From: Lewinellaceae bacterium | GTDB lineage: Bacteria > Bacteroidota > Bacteroidia > Chitinophagales > Saprospiraceae | Direction: 5' to 3' | Length of the DNA: 64,000 nt | NCBI GenBank assembly: GCA_020636155.1 | Contig: JACJYM010000005.1 | Span: 147,097-211,096 of the forward strand | Part shown: in pieces, positions 1 through 9,007 of the stretch | Position numbering within the stretch: position 1 is the stretch's first letter | Layout of the letters: each line of letters opens with the position of its first letter | Notes under the pieces: model-generated | The model's input: the letters and a program-made list of their open reading frames with translations, nothing else | Told to the model about the DNA's origin: nothing | Database searches by the model: none | Position numbers and translations under genes: made by a program

Positions 1-400
1 CATGAATGAATTTCGGAGTATAGAACCAAGTATGAGGGTATTTTCTGAAAAAATTTTCTCCCCTTTTAATGCTTTTTTGATTTCCGTCAATGAATAATCC
101 ATGCCATCCAAAATTAAAATAGAGGTTAGCGGAATTGCTATTGACACCATCATCAGACCCTATTTCTACAAACACTTTGTTATCCATTCCAATCGCAGCA
201 AATAAATAGAGCAATTTTCCATCTTCTTCAAATTGGGAGAAAACCCTAAAGCCTGTTTCTGATAGCGGGAGGTATTCCTTGCGCAAGATTTTGTCTTGAT
301 AGTAGTGATATAATTGACGTTGAGAAATCTGCACCGTCGGGTTAAATCGATTCCTAATCTTTGCAATCAGAAAATGGTTTTTCAAAAAATTTTTTATCAT
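1..400 (-). CDS. FkbM-like SAM-dependent methyltransferase, N-terminal part (runs off left edge)
   Basis: The reading frame opens at an ATG at 398-400 and stays open for 133 codons to the window edge, so the C-terminus is missing. The translation has a basic N-terminus and then, around residues 60-110, the stretches FSQFEEDG, KVFVEIGSDDG and NFGWHGLFIDGN. From memory, this EDG...FVEIGxxDG...NFGWxGLFIDGN pattern is characteristic of FkbM-like class I methyltransferases found with polysaccharide and lipopolysaccharide genes, where the acidic GSDDG loop would bind S-adenosylmethionine. The substrate cannot be told from the sequence, and its operon partners lie outside the window. The gene is divergent from the TIGR01777 gene at 613. 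Confidence 0.65.
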   Translation of the reverse strand, partial: MIKNFLKNHFLIAKIRNRFNPTVQISQRQLYHYYQDKILRKEYLPLSETGFRVFSQFEEDGKLLYLFAAIGMDNKVFVEIGSDDGVNSNSANLYFNFGWHGLFIDGNQKSIKRGENFFRKYPHTWFYTPKFIH

Positions 401-563
401 CAATTTTCTATCTAATACTTTGTCAACAAGTTAATCTAGGGTGAAATTACACATTTAATTCAATCCACTTTAGGCTAAGTAAGGAAAAGGCAACTCCTAT
501 GGAATGTAAAGACCAATTTTCCAATATTAATTTTGAAAAATCGTGAATGCAATCAACTATTCC

Positions 564-593
564 TTAAACCAAAGCATCAATCCATTGGTTTAA
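564..593. promoter_or_regulatory. Perfect 9-bp inverted repeat upstream of the TIGR01777/carotenoid genes
   Basis: TTAAACCAA at 564-572 and its exact reverse complement TTGGTTTAA at 585-593 are separated by 12 bases and end 19 bases before the ATG of the next gene. The symmetry fits a dimeric regulator's operator or a hairpin in the 5' leader. No regulator gene is adjacent in the window, so the role is inference. The rest of the gap between the two divergent genes (401-563) shows no further recognisable structure. Confidence 0.35.
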
Positions 594-612
594 CTGAAAA
601 AATCTAAAAATT

Positions 613-1506
613 ATGTCAAAAGTGCTTATTGCTGGTGGCTCAGGCCTGATAGGAAGGCGGCTTACCGAAATGTTGCGACAAGCGGGTTATGAGGTGAATT
701 GGTTGAGCAGACATGCGAGTAAAAGTGGAGACATACAGAAATTTTCATGGAATGTCAATCAAAAAACTCTAGATCCAGATTCTCTTAATGGTGTTGATGT
801 AATTGTAAATTTAGCAGGAGCTTCTATTGATGGAAAACGATGGAGTTCGGATTACAAAAAGGAAATTTATGACAGTAGAATCAACTCCAATTTGACTATA
901 TTCAAAGCACTTAGAGACGGCAACCATAAGTTAAGTCACTTCATCTCTAGTTCTGCTATTGGGTACTACGGATTCGAAAATCGACATGAAATATTAGTAG
1001 AAACTTCATCTCCCGGCACGGATTATTTGGCTAAGACCTGTGTTGATTGGGAGAGTTCTGCACAACAGGTTTCAGAGCTAGGCCTTCCTGTTTCTATTGT
1101 GCGAACAGGAGTCGTTTTCTCTAAAAATAGTCAAGCTTATGAAAAAATTGTAAAACCCATTAAAATGGGTTTGGGAGCAGTTTTAGGTAATGGAAATCAA
1201 GCTTTCCCATGGATAAGTTTGGATGACATTTCCAAGGTTTATTTGTCACTTATTCAAAACAAAATCGAGTCCGGTATCTACAATGGGGTAGCTCCTCAGA
1301 TGGTAAATAATAAAGAATTGATGCATATTTTAGCCAGCCATTTTAGAAAAAAAATATGGTTACCAAATGTACCACCTTTTGCATTAAAATTGTTGTTTGG
1401 AGAGATGGCAAATACCTTACTTGGGGGTTCTCCGATCTCCTCTGCCAAACTATTGGAAAGCCATTTTATTTTTGAATTTCCAACTATTGAGAAAAATTTA
1501 AAATAA
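613..1506 (+). CDS. TIGR01777 family NAD(P)-binding epimerase-like protein (YfcH type)
   Basis: The 297-residue product has an N-terminal Rossmann nucleotide-binding motif GGSGLIGRR at about residues 8-16, the VNLAGASIDGKRW segment around 67-79 that marks the TIGR01777 subgroup of extended short-chain dehydrogenases, and a C-terminal DUF1731-like end (PPFALKLLFGEMA, LLGGSPISSAKL). Length is normal for the family. The molecular function of TIGR01777 proteins is unsettled; some are linked to cell division in cyanobacteria and plastids. It precedes the carotenoid operon by 71 bases in the same direction but has its own spacing, so co-transcription is possible rather than shown. The protein is predicted cytosolic. 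Confidence 0.88.
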   Translation: MSKVLIAGGSGLIGRRLTEMLRQAGYEVNWLSRHASKSGDIQKFSWNVNQKTLDPDSLNGVDVIVNLAGASIDGKRWSSDYKKEIYDSRINSNLTIFKALRDGNHKLSHFISSSAIGYYGFENRHEILVETSSPGTDYLAKTCVDWESSAQQVSELGLPVSIVRTGVVFSKNSQAYEKIVKPIKMGLGAVLGNGNQAFPWISLDDISKVYLSLIQNKIESGIYNGVAPQMVNNKELMHILASHFRKKIWLPNVPPFALKLLFGEMANTLLGGSPISSAKLLESHFIFEFPTIEKNLK

Positions 1507-1523
1507 TTTTGTTTAACTTTTTC

Positions 1524-1554
1524 TTGGTATTTATTAAACAAAATAACATTTTTG
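1524..1554 (+). promoter_or_regulatory. Candidate promoter of the carotenoid operon
   Basis: A TTG at 1524-1526 is followed after 20 bases by CATTTTTG at 1547-1554, seven of eight positions of the Bacteroidota -7 box TAnnTTTG. It lies 23 bases before the crtI ATG. It is the only promoter-like sequence in the gap between the TIGR01777 gene and crtI, but the -7 box has C for T at its first position. Confidence 0.35.
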
Positions 1555-1577
1555 TGCTCGAAATACTAAGGAATTGA

Positions 1578-3035
1578 ATGACAACAAATAAAAAAATTAT
1601 TATCATAGGTTCTGGGTTTTCGTCCCTTTCAGCGGCTTGTTATTTAGCAAAGGAAGGCCATAAGGTGACCGTTTTAGAAAAAAACGATTGGTTAGGTGGT
1701 CGAGCTCAAAAACTGGTTAAATCGGATTATACCTTTGATATGGGACCCACATTTTATTGGATGCCCGATGTTTTTGAGGCATTTTTTGCTGATTTTGGCA
1801 AGAGAACTTCTGAATATTACACCTTAAAAAGATTGTCACCTGCATACAGAGTCTATTTTGGACAAGATGATTTTATCGATATAGCTGGTGACATGGAGCA
1901 TATTGCTGAAACCTTCAAACACATTGAACCCTCAAATGATTTACAAAGATTCATCGATGATTCAGAAGAAAATTATAAAATTGCCATCAACGATCTTGTG
2001 TATCAACCCGGTAACCATCTCAGCGAAATCATCACACTTCAAACCGCGAAAAAACTTCCTCATTTCATCAAGAGCATAAAATCACAAGTCGCCAAAGCCG
2101 TGAAGGATGAGAGATTGAGAAAAATTCTGGAATTTCCAGTTCTATTTTTAGGATCCACAGCGGCTAAAACTCCGGCATTTTACAATTTCATGAACTATGC
2201 TGATTTTGTTCTCGGCACTTGGCATCCTGTGGGTGGAATGTCTAAAGTCTCTGATGCTATGGTGACATTGGCTAAAGAACTTGGGGTCACTTTTCATACT
2301 TCCATTGCAGTAAATAAAATCAACACTACAAATAATAAAGTCACAAGTATAAGCACGGATAAAGGGGAATTCGACTGTGACATCTTACTGAGTGGTGCGG
2401 ACTATGCCCACACAGAATCCTTATTACCTAAAGAACTGAGACAATATTCAGAAAATTACTGGGAACGAAAAACATTCTCTCCTGCTGCCCTACTCTTTTA
2501 TCTCGGCATAGATAAAAAATTAAAAGGAGTGGAACACCACACCCTCTTCTTTGATACTAATTTTGACAGACACTCAAAAGAGATTTACGAATCTAAACAA
2601 TGGCCAGAAAATCCACTTTTTTATGCAAGTTTTCCTGGCAAAAGCGATAGTACCATGTGTTCCGTCGACAAAGAAGCTTGTACCATTTTAGTACCACTTG
2701 CACCGGGTCTAGATGATACTCCCGAGAGGAGAGAGCGGATTTTTGAAAACATCTTAATCCGCCTTGAGCAGCTCACGGATACAAGCATCAGGCCACACAT
2801 AGAATTTAAATCAAGCTATTGTATCAATGATTTCATGAGTGATTTTAATTCATACAAGGGCAATGCCTATGGACTCGCTAACACACTATTACAAACCCAT
2901 ATCTTAAGACCCAAATTAAAAAGTAAAAAAGTGGATAACCTTTATTTCTGTGGTCAGCTTACCGTTCCCGGGCCCGGTGTGCCACCAAGCATTATTTCAG
3001 GAAAAATCGTAAGTGAATTAATTCAAAAAAACTAA
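1578..3035 (+). CDS. crtI: Phytoene desaturase (CrtI)
   Basis: This 485-residue flavoprotein should introduce the double bonds that turn colourless phytoene into lycopene. It has an N-terminal FAD-binding motif (IIIIGSGFSSLSAACYLA, residues 6-23, followed by VLEKNDWLGGRA) and the C-terminal CrtI signature NLYFCGQLTVPGPGVPPS around residues 454-471, where other bacteria have a VxPGGGIP variant. Length is normal. The start is the first ATG, 23 bases after the candidate -7 box. It is the first of five closely packed genes (8-base gap to crtB) whose products make a complete phytoene-to-zeaxanthin route. Confidence 0.95.
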   Translation: MTTNKKIIIIGSGFSSLSAACYLAKEGHKVTVLEKNDWLGGRAQKLVKSDYTFDMGPTFYWMPDVFEAFFADFGKRTSEYYTLKRLSPAYRVYFGQDDFIDIAGDMEHIAETFKHIEPSNDLQRFIDDSEENYKIAINDLVYQPGNHLSEIITLQTAKKLPHFIKSIKSQVAKAVKDERLRKILEFPVLFLGSTAAKTPAFYNFMNYADFVLGTWHPVGGMSKVSDAMVTLAKELGVTFHTSIAVNKINTTNNKVTSISTDKGEFDCDILLSGADYAHTESLLPKELRQYSENYWERKTFSPAALLFYLGIDKKLKGVEHHTLFFDTNFDRHSKEIYESKQWPENPLFYASFPGKSDSTMCSVDKEACTILVPLAPGLDDTPERRERIFENILIRLEQLTDTSIRPHIEFKSSYCINDFMSDFNSYKGNAYGLANTLLQTHILRPKLKSKKVDNLYFCGQLTVPGPGVPPSIISGKIVSELIQKN

Positions 3036-3043
3036 AACCAGTC

Positions 3044-3880
3044 ATGAAAGCACTTTACGATAGTACATCTTTAAAAATAAGTCGCTTAATTACCAATGCC
3101 TATAGTTCTTCCTTTTCAATAGGAATTAGTCTATTAGGCCAGAATGTGAGAGATCAGGTATATGCCATTTATGCATTTGTGCGGTTGGCGGATGAAATTG
3201 TGGACAGTTTTCATGGATATGATCAATTGGCACTATTTAATAGATTTGTCGAAGATTATCAACTTTCATTAGAAAACAAAATTAGCACAAATCCCGTACT
3301 CAATGTCTTTCAAAATGTGGTAAATACTTATCAATTGCAAGATCTCACTCAGGTTTTTCTGAGGAGTATGGAAATGGATTTATCAAAAAAAGAATATCAA
3401 AACTTTTGTGAATACAAGGATTATATTGTTGGTTCGGCTGAAGTCGTGGGTCTCATGTGCCTCAAGGTTTTCTTAGATGGCGATGAAGTAAAATATAATG
3501 AATTGAAACCCTATGCAGAAGCCCTTGGCTCTGCTTTTCAAAAGGTTAACTTTCTGCGGGACATCAATGCTGATTATGAAACATTAGGTAGGATGTATTT
3601 TCCTAACACAGATTTTGAAAATTTTTGTGATATACGAAAAGCTGAAATCGTGACAGAAATCAACGAAGAATTCAAGGTAGCACTTGAAGGGATTAAAAAA
3701 TTACCTGAAAATTCACGCTTAGGAGTTTATGTGGCATATTGCTATTACGAAAAATTATTAAAGAAAATTGACCGCACAGATGCAAAAGTTTTATTAAAAA
3801 ACAGGATTAGAATACCGGGATATACCAAAGGTTTTGTATTTTTGGTAGCATGGGTAAAATATCGATTTAATGTTATTTAG
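3044..3880 (+). CDS. crtB: Phytoene synthase (CrtB)
   Basis: The 278-residue product belongs to the squalene/phytoene synthase family and should condense two geranylgeranyl diphosphates to phytoene. Both Mg-binding aspartate-rich motifs are visible: DEIVD at residues 50-54 and FLRDINADYETLGRMYFP around 173-190, with the DxxxD pattern. The gene sits 8 bases after crtI and overlaps the next gene's first ATG. No geranylgeranyl diphosphate synthase gene lies in the window, so substrate supply is encoded elsewhere. Confidence 0.95.
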   Translation: MKALYDSTSLKISRLITNAYSSSFSIGISLLGQNVRDQVYAIYAFVRLADEIVDSFHGYDQLALFNRFVEDYQLSLENKISTNPVLNVFQNVVNTYQLQDLTQVFLRSMEMDLSKKEYQNFCEYKDYIVGSAEVVGLMCLKVFLDGDEVKYNELKPYAEALGSAFQKVNFLRDINADYETLGRMYFPNTDFENFCDIRKAEIVTEINEEFKVALEGIKKLPENSRLGVYVAYCYYEKLLKKIDRTDAKVLLKNRIRIPGYTKGFVFLVAWVKYRFNVI

Positions 3881-4343
3881 AGGGTTAATTATGTTTGTCT
3901 TTTTGTTTCGATTTCTAAATCTTTCTAGTCAATGTGATGAAACTCTCAGATTGGATTCCCTGAGAAATTCATATCACACCATTTCAGACAAGCAAAGTCT
4001 AACTGATTTTTTACAAAAATATCAAAGTGACACCTGCTTTGTAAACAAGGTCTATATTGCCTCTGCTACCATGATGAAAGCGCAATACACTTTTCTTCCC
4101 AATAAAAAATGGAGCTATTTTATAAAGGGAAAAAAAATAATAGAAAATACGATCGCCAGCCATCCAGAAAATCTGGAGCTAAGATACATTAGGTATTTAA
4201 TTCAATCCAATATCCCTTCTTTTTTAGGCTACAAAAGCAATATTGACGAAGATTTGGAATATATATCTTCGCATTTGGAAGACTCGATTTACAATCAAGA
4301 TTTTAAAAATTTAATTCTCGCAAACACAATTAAAAATAAATAA
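3870..4343 (+). CDS. Conserved-looking hypothetical protein inside the carotenoid operon
   Basis: The product has 157 residues from the first ATG, which overlaps the crtB stop by 11 bases; a second ATG at 3891 (codon 8) would give a short signal peptide, MFVFLFRFLNLSSQ, and may be the real start. After the hydrophobic start the protein is soluble, with helix-prone repeats such as TFLPNKKWSYFIKGKKIIE and SHPENLELRYIRYLIQSN reminiscent of a single TPR-like unit. I do not recognise a catalytic motif. It lies between crtB and crtZ with one base to crtZ, so it is very probably co-transcribed with the pathway. Because of the signal peptide an enzymatic step in carotenoid synthesis is not obvious. 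Confidence 0.75.
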   Translation: MLFRGLIMFVFLFRFLNLSSQCDETLRLDSLRNSYHTISDKQSLTDFLQKYQSDTCFVNKVYIASATMMKAQYTFLPNKKWSYFIKGKKIIENTIASHPENLELRYIRYLIQSNIPSFLGYKSNIDEDLEYISSHLEDSIYNQDFKNLILANTIKNK

Positions 4344-4344
4344 A

Positions 4345-4800
4345 ATGCAAGTACTCATATATTTTCTAATCACTTTGGGAGTTTTTTTAACGATGGAAGC
4401 TGTGACCTGGCTCACTCATAAATATGTGATGCATGGGTTTTTGTGGTATTTTCACGAGGATCATCATCAGCCAAAATACCAGGGGATATTTGAGAAAAAT
4501 GACTTCTTTTTCGTAATTTTTGCCATACCTAGTATTCTGCTTTTCTATTTCGGGACAGTCAATGGTCTTAACCACAAATTTTTTATTGGTCTAGGAATTT
4601 TATTCTATGGTATTGCTTATTTCCTTGTGCATGATGTCATAATTCACAGGAGATTCAAGTGGTTTAATAATATAAAATCGCCATATTTAAAGGGATTGAG
4701 AAAGGCTCATAAGGTACACCACAAGCATTTAGGAAAAGAAGATGGTGAGTGTTTTGGAATGCTATACGTACCTCAAAAGTATTTCAATACCTATAAATAG
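4345..4800 (+). CDS. crtZ: Beta-carotene hydroxylase (CrtZ), fatty-acid hydroxylase superfamily
   Basis: This 151-residue integral membrane di-iron enzyme should add the 3 and 3' hydroxyl groups to beta-carotene, giving zeaxanthin. The His clusters that bind iron are complete: HKYVMH at residues 25-30 (HX4H), HEDHH at 37-41 (HX2HH), HDVIIH in the middle and HKVHHKH near the end. Hydrophobic segments flank these at about 3-22 and 53-90. The length is usual for bacterial CrtZ. Its last base is shared with the first base of the next gene. Confidence 0.95.
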   Translation: MQVLIYFLITLGVFLTMEAVTWLTHKYVMHGFLWYFHEDHHQPKYQGIFEKNDFFFVIFAIPSILLFYFGTVNGLNHKFFIGLGILFYGIAYFLVHDVIIHRRFKWFNNIKSPYLKGLRKAHKVHHKHLGKEDGECFGMLYVPQKYFNTYK

Positions 4801-5504
4801 TGAATTCGCACTTCTATTATTTACTCATTGATTTGGGATGTATTTCGGTACCATTGATGGCTTCATTTTATGGTTCTGATAAATTTATTCATCATTGGTC
4901 ATCCTTTTTTAAAGCCAATATAATTGTCGCTACAATTTTTATTGTTTGGGATATTTGGTTTACAAAAATAGGAGTTTGGGGATTTAATCCAGCTTATCAT
5001 TTGACATTGACCATTTTCGGACTTCCACTCGAGGAAATCTTATTTTTTATATGTATTCCTTATGCCTGTGTGTTTACCTATTTTGCTTTGCGAATCCTTC
5101 TAAAACGTGATCCTCTCAGGAAAATCAATCACCTCATCATTGGGATATTCATGGCTTTGGGTGTTATTTTTTCAATTGTTTATTACGATAAGGCTTATAC
5201 TTTTTGGACATCCATAACTCTGACCATCTTGTGCCTTTTTATTTTGAAAGAAAAAGTTAATACTTCTTACATGGTTCTAACCTACCTTATTATTTTTCCT
5301 TTTTTCATATTGAGCAATGGAATTCTAACAGGATGCTGCACACCTGAACCAATAGTTTGGTACAATAATCAGGAAAATCTTGGTATCCGCCTCGGAAGTA
5401 TTCCTATCGAAGACAGCCTATATGGCTTTGTCCTCATTATCAGTAACATCATACTGTTTGAAATCTTTGAAAGAAAGGAAAAACAAGCTCTAAACTGCAA
5501 CTAA
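4800..5504 (+). CDS. crtYcd: Lycopene cyclase, fused CrtYc-CrtYd type
   Basis: The 234-residue, mostly hydrophobic product carries two copies of the PxE[ED] motif typical of heterodimeric-type lycopene cyclase halves: GLPLEEILFFI around residues 74-84 and SIPIEDSLYGF around 198-208. In actinobacteria the halves are separate genes; here they form one chain, as in Bacteroidota, archaea and fungi. It should close both ends of lycopene to give beta-carotene. Translation starts at a GTG whose first base is the last base of the crtZ stop (TAGTG), which indicates coupled translation. The gene ends 29 bases before the convergent helicase gene. Confidence 0.9.
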   Translation: MNSHFYYLLIDLGCISVPLMASFYGSDKFIHHWSSFFKANIIVATIFIVWDIWFTKIGVWGFNPAYHLTLTIFGLPLEEILFFICIPYACVFTYFALRILLKRDPLRKINHLIIGIFMALGVIFSIVYYDKAYTFWTSITLTILCLFILKEKVNTSYMVLTYLIIFPFFILSNGILTGCCTPEPIVWYNNQENLGIRLGSIPIEDSLYGFVLIISNIILFEIFERKEKQALNCN

Positions 5505-5533
5505 AATACTTGATAAAAACTTCTTTCCATGCT

Positions 5534-7798
5534 TTATTCCAATACCTGCAACTTTGCAAACTTAAGCACAATTCTTTTTTCTGGGCTATCAACTGCATCG
5601 CTGAACAGAATGGTAGCTATCTGACGGTCATCCACACTGAGCACCTGTCCTTCTCCGAATTTCAAATGCAAAACTCTGGCACCAGGGATAATTTTACTAA
5701 TGGGGCTGGCAGAAAAATCATCGGGATTGATATTCAAACTTGCCGTTTTAGGTTTTAATGGTTTAAAATTACCGAGAATTTTCGGCTCGCCAAAACCTTT
5801 GCTCTCTCGAGTAATACCAATCAATCCGTCAATATTTTCGTCCTTTATTTCTTCTAAAAACCTCGATGGATCATTAAATCTCATATCCCCATATTGATAT
5901 CGGCTGTTGGCATATGAAAGTGTGAGATGCTCTTCTGCTCTTGTGATTGCCACATAAAACAACCGTCGCTCCTCCTCTATCTGCGAGGGATCGGCCAGTG
6001 ACATATAAGATGGGAAAAGGTTCTCTTCAAGTCCCACGACGAATATTGATCGATACTCCAATCCCTTGGCGGAATGAACAGACATGAGGGTTACGGTGTC
6101 CGCATCGGCATTATTTTCATCCTGATCGGTCATAAGAGAAATATTCTGAATAAATTTAGACAAGGACTTATCGTTACTGAATTCCTCATTAATTTCTAGG
6201 GTATCATCCTGCACAAACTCTTGAATACCATCTAACAAGGAAGTCAAGTTTTCCATTCTGGATCGACTTTCGATACTCCCGTCTGCTTTGAGCATCGTCA
6301 TAATTCCAGACTTGTTGAGGATGAATTTGGCTGCTTCGTATGCATCCAATTTATCAATTTTAGCCTTGCTTTCTCTGATAATGGAAACAAACTCTCCAAT
6401 TGATTTTTTGGCACGAGAATTAAGTTCGATGCTATTGATAACTTCCCACATGCTCATACCATTATCTTCTGCGATTTTGGCGATTTCTTCTACTGAAGTG
6501 TTTCCGATACCACGTTTTGGAAAATTAATTATCCGTTTGAATGCCTCATCGTCTTTATCATTTATCACCATTCGGATGTATGCGAGAAAGTCTTTAATCT
6601 CTTTTCTTTGGTAAAAAGACAGTCCCCCGTATACTCGATATGGAATATTGAACCGCCTCAGATTCTCTTCAAAAACCCTAGATTGAGCATTGGTTCGATA
6701 CAAAATGGCAATATCTTTATTGGCAAGATTAAAGCGATTTTTTTGTTCTATGATACTATCAGAGACTCGCTTACCTTCCTCATTGTCGGTTGCGGCTTTG
6801 ATGAGTTTTATTTTTTTACCATCCTCTTTTTGAGTCCAGATTTTCTTTTTGATTTGGTTTGAATTATAGGTGATGACCTCATTGGCAGCGTTCACAATAA
6901 AATTAGTACTCCTATAATTTTGTTCCAATTTGAAGACTTGTACCTCGGGAAAATCGGTTTCAAACATCAAGATATTTTCTATTGATGCCCCTCTAAACGA
7001 ATAGATACTCTGGGCATCATCTCCTACAATGCATATATTGCGAGGACTATCAGGATACTCTATGAGCAGTTTCATGATTTCGTACTGGAGGTAATTGGTA
7101 TCTTGAAACTCGTCGACGAGAATGTACTTAAATTGGTTTTGATACTTTGATCTGACATTATCAGGGTTTTGATAAAGCAACTTAAACATCTGCAACAGTA
7201 AATCATCAAAATCCATGGCACCGGCCTTCTCACATTTTTTTACATATTTATCATATAGTACGTGAATGTGAGGTCGCATATTCATCCTGTCATAAGCCAA
7301 TAATTCTTCATTGACGGCATAAGCTTTAGGTGTGATAAGGTTACTTTTAGCGGACGAAATCCTTGATCTAACGACACCCGGAGCATACACTTTCTTGTCG
7401 AGATTCATCGTTTTTACAATCTCTGAAATGACACTTTTAGTATCATCCGTATCGTAAATCGTAAAATCATTAGGGTATCCAATGCGGTGAGCCTCGACTC
7501 TTAATATTCTTGCAAAAAGTGAGTGAAAAGTACCTGCCCATATTTTATTGGCCGAAGAGCCTATCACTCTTTCGATTCTTTCTTTCATCTCGCGGGCAGC
7601 CTTATTGGTAAAGGTTAAAGCCAATATTTGTCCAGGATGAACCCCCGAATTAATCAAATGTGCAATTCGATAAGTTAACACTCTAGTTTTTCCTGAGCCC
7701 GGACCAGCGATCACCATCACGGGACCATCAATCGTGGTTACCGCATTTCGCTGCACTTCGTTGAGCTCATCTAAATATGAAAATGATACCTTATTCAT
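5534..7798 (-). CDS. UvrD/PcrA-type superfamily 1 DNA helicase
   Basis: The product is a 3'-5' helicase of repair and replication-restart type. Counting from an upstream TTG at 7807, motif I (AGPGSGKT) is at residues 34-41; the ATG three codons later (7798) is the more likely start. Other motifs follow in order: DEFQDTNYLQYE (motif II), VGDDAQSIYSFRGA (III), LEQNYRST (IV), LMSVHSAKGLEY (V) and RRLFYVAITRAEEHLTL (VI). The C-terminus (GARVLHLKFGEGQVLSVD) is the Tudor-like domain that PcrA/UvrD use to contact RNA polymerase. The length of about 754 residues is normal. It is convergent with the carotenoid operon. Confidence 0.93.
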   Translation of the reverse strand: MNKVSFSYLDELNEVQRNAVTTIDGPVMVIAGPGSGKTRVLTYRIAHLINSGVHPGQILALTFTNKAAREMKERIERVIGSSANKIWAGTFHSLFARILRVEAHRIGYPNDFTIYDTDDTKSVISEIVKTMNLDKKVYAPGVVRSRISSAKSNLITPKAYAVNEELLAYDRMNMRPHIHVLYDKYVKKCEKAGAMDFDDLLLQMFKLLYQNPDNVRSKYQNQFKYILVDEFQDTNYLQYEIMKLLIEYPDSPRNICIVGDDAQSIYSFRGASIENILMFETDFPEVQVFKLEQNYRSTNFIVNAANEVITYNSNQIKKKIWTQKEDGKKIKLIKAATDNEEGKRVSDSIIEQKNRFNLANKDIAILYRTNAQSRVFEENLRRFNIPYRVYGGLSFYQRKEIKDFLAYIRMVINDKDDEAFKRIINFPKRGIGNTSVEEIAKIAEDNGMSMWEVINSIELNSRAKKSIGEFVSIIRESKAKIDKLDAYEAAKFILNKSGIMTMLKADGSIESRSRMENLTSLLDGIQEFVQDDTLEINEEFSNDKSLSKFIQNISLMTDQDENNADADTVTLMSVHSAKGLEYRSIFVVGLEENLFPSYMSLADPSQIEEERRLFYVAITRAEEHLTLSYANSRYQYGDMRFNDPSRFLEEIKDENIDGLIGITRESKGFGEPKILGNFKPLKPKTASLNINPDDFSASPISKIIPGARVLHLKFGEGQVLSVDDRQIATILFSDAVDSPEKRIVLKFAKLQVLE

Positions 7799-7958
7799 AG
7801 CCTGCAAAGATGATAAAATATATAGAAAAATTAAATATAATAAGTGCTGTATTTAATTTTATGAGTTTTCTTCTACCCTACTTCTAACTCAATAATTTAT
7901 TGGAAATGGAAATCAAAATCTTTTTCCATAAATAAAATTTTTCCAATCGACTTTAGAA

Positions 7959-8870
7959 TTATACCCAAAGCTTCGTAGGATATATTCCTCTATCAAGCAG
8001 ATCTTTTATCTTTTCGATCACAATGGGTTTATCTTCTTGATACGTCACTCCAAACCATTCTGCATCTGTGTCAAGTACCCGTATTTTTCTAACGTCATTT
8101 TTGATCATGTCATCAATGATATCCGGTATTAAAAACTCTGATTTCAACTCGGATGATCTTTCTGATAAGAATTCTGAAAACATATCCGTAGAATAAGGAA
8201 AATAAGATGGCTTAAAACCCCACATATTCATCGATACCAAAGTGCTGTCTTCCAAGTTTTGCTTTTTGTCCACGCCTTCACTCTCGTAATCTATCCTACC
8301 ATCTCCGTTTCGTTTAATTTTTAAGCACTCGACTACTTCTACCAAATCACCGTTCTCATCGGCAGTACAGACGCCTCTATTGACTGTGCCGTGGTCAGAA
8401 AGTGTGTTTTTTAGACGATAACCCACGACCGAGTAATTGTTTTCCTCTTCTTGAGATACCAGAAAATCATGCAAGACATTATAGGAAGATACGCCATAAT
8501 AGTCGTCGGCATTGATGACGCCGAAGGGTTCATTAATCGCATTCCTTGCCACCCACACAGCATGACCTGTCCCCCAAGGCTTCTCTCTTGCCGGGTCAAC
8601 CGGGTAATCTCCGGGAATATCTAGAAGGTCTTGACATACATATTCCACCTCGATTCGTCCTTGTAACTTTTGGTCAAAAACCTTTTTAAAATCTTCTTTA
8701 AAAAAATCTCTAATGATAAATACCACTTTTCCAAACCCGGCATTGATGGCATCATACAAAGAATAATCAATAATGGTTTCTCCATTGGGACCAAACTGAT
8801 CCAACTGTTTCAATCCTCCATATCTGCTTCCCATTCCGGCCGCTAATACTAATAAAGTCGGTTTTGACAT
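7959..8870 (-). CDS. Nucleotidyltransferase (sugar-1-phosphate NTP transferase fold)
   Basis: The 303-residue product begins with LLVLAAGMGSRYGGLKQLD, the NTP-binding signature of sugar nucleotidyltransferases (LAAGxGxR...K), and continues with PWGTGHAVW and FGVINADDYYG, the metal-binding DD pair, at about residues 118-124. It resembles the widespread Bacteroidota nucleotidyltransferase annotated next to sugar kinases, which presumably activates a sugar 1-phosphate. The sugar cannot be predicted. It stands alone between helicase and dnaK genes, with about 150 bases on either side. Confidence 0.82.
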   Translation of the reverse strand: MSKPTLLVLAAGMGSRYGGLKQLDQFGPNGETIIDYSLYDAINAGFGKVVFIIRDFFKEDFKKVFDQKLQGRIEVEYVCQDLLDIPGDYPVDPAREKPWGTGHAVWVARNAINEPFGVINADDYYGVSSYNVLHDFLVSQEEENNYSVVGYRLKNTLSDHGTVNRGVCTADENGDLVEVVECLKIKRNGDGRIDYESEGVDKKQNLEDSTLVSMNMWGFKPSYFPYSTDMFSEFLSERSSELKSEFLIPDIIDDMIKNDVRKIRVLDTDAEWFGVTYQEDKPIVIEKIKDLLDRGIYPTKLWV

Positions 8871-8950
8871 ATTGCTTTTTATAATTACTTATTAGAAAAA
8901 TTAATCATTAAAAATTTAGGTATAAAGGTAGCATGAAGAATTAAGTGCTA

Positions 8951-8987
8951 CAAAAGAAAAGAGCCCCAAATTGCTTTGAGGCTCTTT
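8951..8987 (-). terminator. Intrinsic terminator of dnaK
   Basis: On the minus strand AAAGAGCC and GGCTCTTT pair over 8 bp (8958-8965 with 8980-8987); a single A-C mismatch and four more pairs (CAAA/TTTG) close a 4-base loop. The hairpin is followed on the minus strand by a T-rich TTTTCTTTTG tract. It lies 20 bases after the dnaK stop codon. Confidence 0.85.
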
Positions 8988-9007
8988 CTTCTATATTAAT
9001 ATACTAT

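Noticed and set aside
7900..7958. Imperfect inverted repeats (ATTGGAA/TTCCAAT, ATGGAAA/TTTCCAT) after the nucleotidyltransferase gene
   Set aside because: Long loops and no T-tract on the minus strand; not a convincing terminator.
8411..8599. Minus-strand frame within the nucleotidyltransferase gene
   Set aside because: Overlaps the recognised gene in another frame and has no family pattern.
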